A stretch of DNA of 16,364 bases from Gammaproteobacteria bacterium (lineage in GTDB: Bacteria > Pseudomonadota > Gammaproteobacteria > Granulosicoccales > Granulosicoccaceae), in NCBI GenBank assembly GCA_020444765.1, contig JAGRHW010000032.1, forward strand, positions 1 through 16,364, in the 5' to 3' direction. How positions within the stretch are numbered: position 1 is the first letter of the stretch; each line of letters starts with the position of its first letter. A model generated the notes under the pieces. It saw only the letters and a program-made list of their open reading frames with translations, did no database searches and had not been told where the DNA came from. Both the position numbers and the translations under genes were made by a program. Below, piece after piece: positions 15,299 through 16,364 of this stretch.

Positions 15299-16309
15299 TT
15301 ATCTTGCCCGACGAAATACATCCAGAAGGTTTGACGCCGCGGTTCTGACCGGCAGCCGGCCTTCCATTACGTCACGTTCGGCGTTTTTGATCAGAGCCTG
15401 GGTCTGCGGATCGTTTTTTATCGCCGCGAACAATTCATGTTCGACGATCGACCACATCCAGGTCAGTTGTTGTTGCTGACGCCGTTGTTGGAATTCACCG
15501 GTTTTTTCCAGCGTTTTGTGAAAATCTCCGATTAGCTGCCAGATATTATCGAGGCCACTGCCCTCCAGTGCGCTGCAAACGGCGACCGGTGGCGACCAGT
15601 TCGGTGATTGCGGCGTGACGATCCTTAGGGCGCGGGTGTATTCCTGAGCAGCGATTCTGGCTTTGTTGACATGCGTACCGTCGGCCTTGTTGATGACGAT
15701 CATATCTGCGATTTCCAGGATACCTTTCTTGAGTCCCTGCAATTCATCGCCGGCGCCCGGCAACATCAGCACCAGAAAAAAGTCCACCATACCGGCGACC
15801 GTGGTTTCCGATTGACCGACTCCGACGGTTTCAACCAACACCAGATCGAAACCGGCCGCTTCGCAAAGGATAATGCTTTCACGCGTTCTTCGTGCCACGC
15901 CGCCGAGTGTGCCGGCGGTCGGCGAGGGGCGAATAAAGGCGTTTTCATGAACCCCGAGCTCGGTCATACGCGTCTTGTCACCGAGAATGCTGCCACCGGT
16001 GCGGCTGCTGCTGGGGTCGACCGCGAGTACCGCCAGCTTGTGCCGATCGTTGCAGAGCCGGGTGCCGAAAGCCTCGATAAAGGTGCTTTTGCCAACCCCA
16101 GGTACGCCGGATATGCCAAGCCGAAGCGACTTTCCGGCGTGGGGCAGGAGTTGTCTGAGTACTTCCTGACCAAGCTCTTCGTGAGCGGGATTTGACGATT
16201 CGATCAGGGTGATTGCACGGGCCAGCGCACTGCGTTGGCCTGACAACACGCCGTCGACATAGTCCGCGACCGACAGCGCGGGTCGTCTGGCGATAGGGCG
16301 TTCAGTCAT
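15299..16309 (-). CDS. meaB: MeaB/ArgK-type G3E GTPase, methylmalonyl-CoA mutase chaperone
   Basis: 336 residues from the ATG at 16309; a TTG four codons upstream is less likely. Walker A is GVPGVGKS (68-75), followed by LAVDPSSSRTGGSILGDKTRM (about 95-115), ETVGVGQSE (160-168), and the guanine-recognition NKAD (207-210). These are the signature blocks of the MeaB/MMAA/ArgK GTPases, which load and protect adenosylcobalamin in methylmalonyl-CoA mutase. Length is normal for the family. The start codon overlaps the end of the preceding minus-strand gene by 8 bases, which fits the usual mutase-meaB arrangement. This gene belongs to propionate or methylmalonate metabolism and marks the right boundary of the EPS cluster. 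Confidence 0.93.
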   Translation of the reverse strand: MTERPIARRPALSVADYVDGVLSGQRSALARAITLIESSNPAHEELGQEVLRQLLPHAGKSLRLGISGVPGVGKSTFIEAFGTRLCNDRHKLAVLAVDPSSSRTGGSILGDKTRMTELGVHENAFIRPSPTAGTLGGVARRTRESIILCEAAGFDLVLVETVGVGQSETTVAGMVDFFLVLMLPGAGDELQGLKKGILEIADMIVINKADGTHVNKARIAAQEYTRALRIVTPQSPNWSPPVAVCSALEGSGLDNIWQLIGDFHKTLEKTGEFQQRRQQQQLTWMWSIVEHELFAAIKNDPQTQALIKNAERDVMEGRLPVRTAASNLLDVFRRAR

Positions 16310-16364
16310 AACCCAGTGCAATATTGAGTTTTTTTATCAGATCGCCTGCCGCGTCACTGATCAC
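16302..16364 (-). CDS. C-terminal tail of upstream gene, probably methylmalonyl-CoA mutase
   Basis: Only the last 20 codons and a TGA are in the window; the peptide is VISDAAGDLIKKLNIALGYD. The frame overlaps the MeaB start by 8 bases. The amphipathic A-A-x-D-L-I-K-K-L helix fits the end of the B12-binding domain of methylmalonyl-CoA mutase, and the meaB neighbour supports this. The piece is too short for a firm assignment. Confidence 0.5.
   Translation of the reverse strand: MISDAAGDLIKKLNIALGYD

Noticed and set aside
15671..16195. 174-codon plus-strand frame opposite MeaB
   Set aside because: MeaB on the minus strand carries all its GTPase motifs through this stretch.
1..16364. CRISPR arrays, tRNA or rRNA genes, insertion sequences, transposases
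   Set aside because: No regularly spaced repeats, no tRNA-like cloverleaf in the only long intergenic region, and no transposase or integrase motifs were seen on either strand.

Overview
The window holds one long exopolysaccharide (EPS) gene cluster, read left to right from about 672 to 15286, with parts of two unrelated loci on the opposite strand at its ends. The organism looks like a Gram-negative proteobacterium, probably a gammaproteobacterium. Reasons are the outer-membrane export lipoprotein, a signal-peptide beta-barrel, a Wzz/BY-kinase pair resembling those of exosortase-A (XrtA) type EPS loci, a MeaB GTPase next to what looks like methylmalonyl-CoA mutase, and a G+C content near one half by eye. 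The taxonomic call is inference; no rRNA or other marker gene is present.

Layout. 1-264 (minus) is the start of a J-domain co-chaperone. 265-671 is an AT-richer divergent intergenic region containing small inverted repeats. 672-5129 is the export block: a short OPX lipoprotein, a Wzz-type chain-length protein, a BY-kinase-like protein whose P-loop has lost its lysine, and an outer-membrane beta-barrel. 5137-15286 is the assembly block: three GT4 glycosyltransferases, one membrane GT2, a Wzx flippase, a Wzy/O-antigen-ligase-like polymerase, and three different NodB-type polysaccharide deacetylases. 15299-16309 (minus) is MeaB, and 16302-16364 (minus) is the C-terminal tail of the gene before it. 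The 13 plus-strand genes are separated by at most 24 bases and often overlap, so they are probably one transcript.

How it may work (inference). Glycosyltransferases build a lipid-linked repeat unit at the inner membrane. Wzx flips it, the Wzy-like protein polymerises it, Wzz and the degenerate kinase set or gate chain length, and the short OPX protein with the beta-barrel carries the polymer out. The deacetylases would remove acetyl groups from amino sugars. The most notable points are the natural lysine-to-alanine change in the P-loop of the only kinase-like protein, three glycosyltransferase-deacetylase gene pairs in one operon, the pairing of a short OPX protein with a dedicated barrel, and the absence from the window of a priming sugar-phosphate transferase, nucleotide-sugar genes, an exosortase or a PEP-CTERM substrate.
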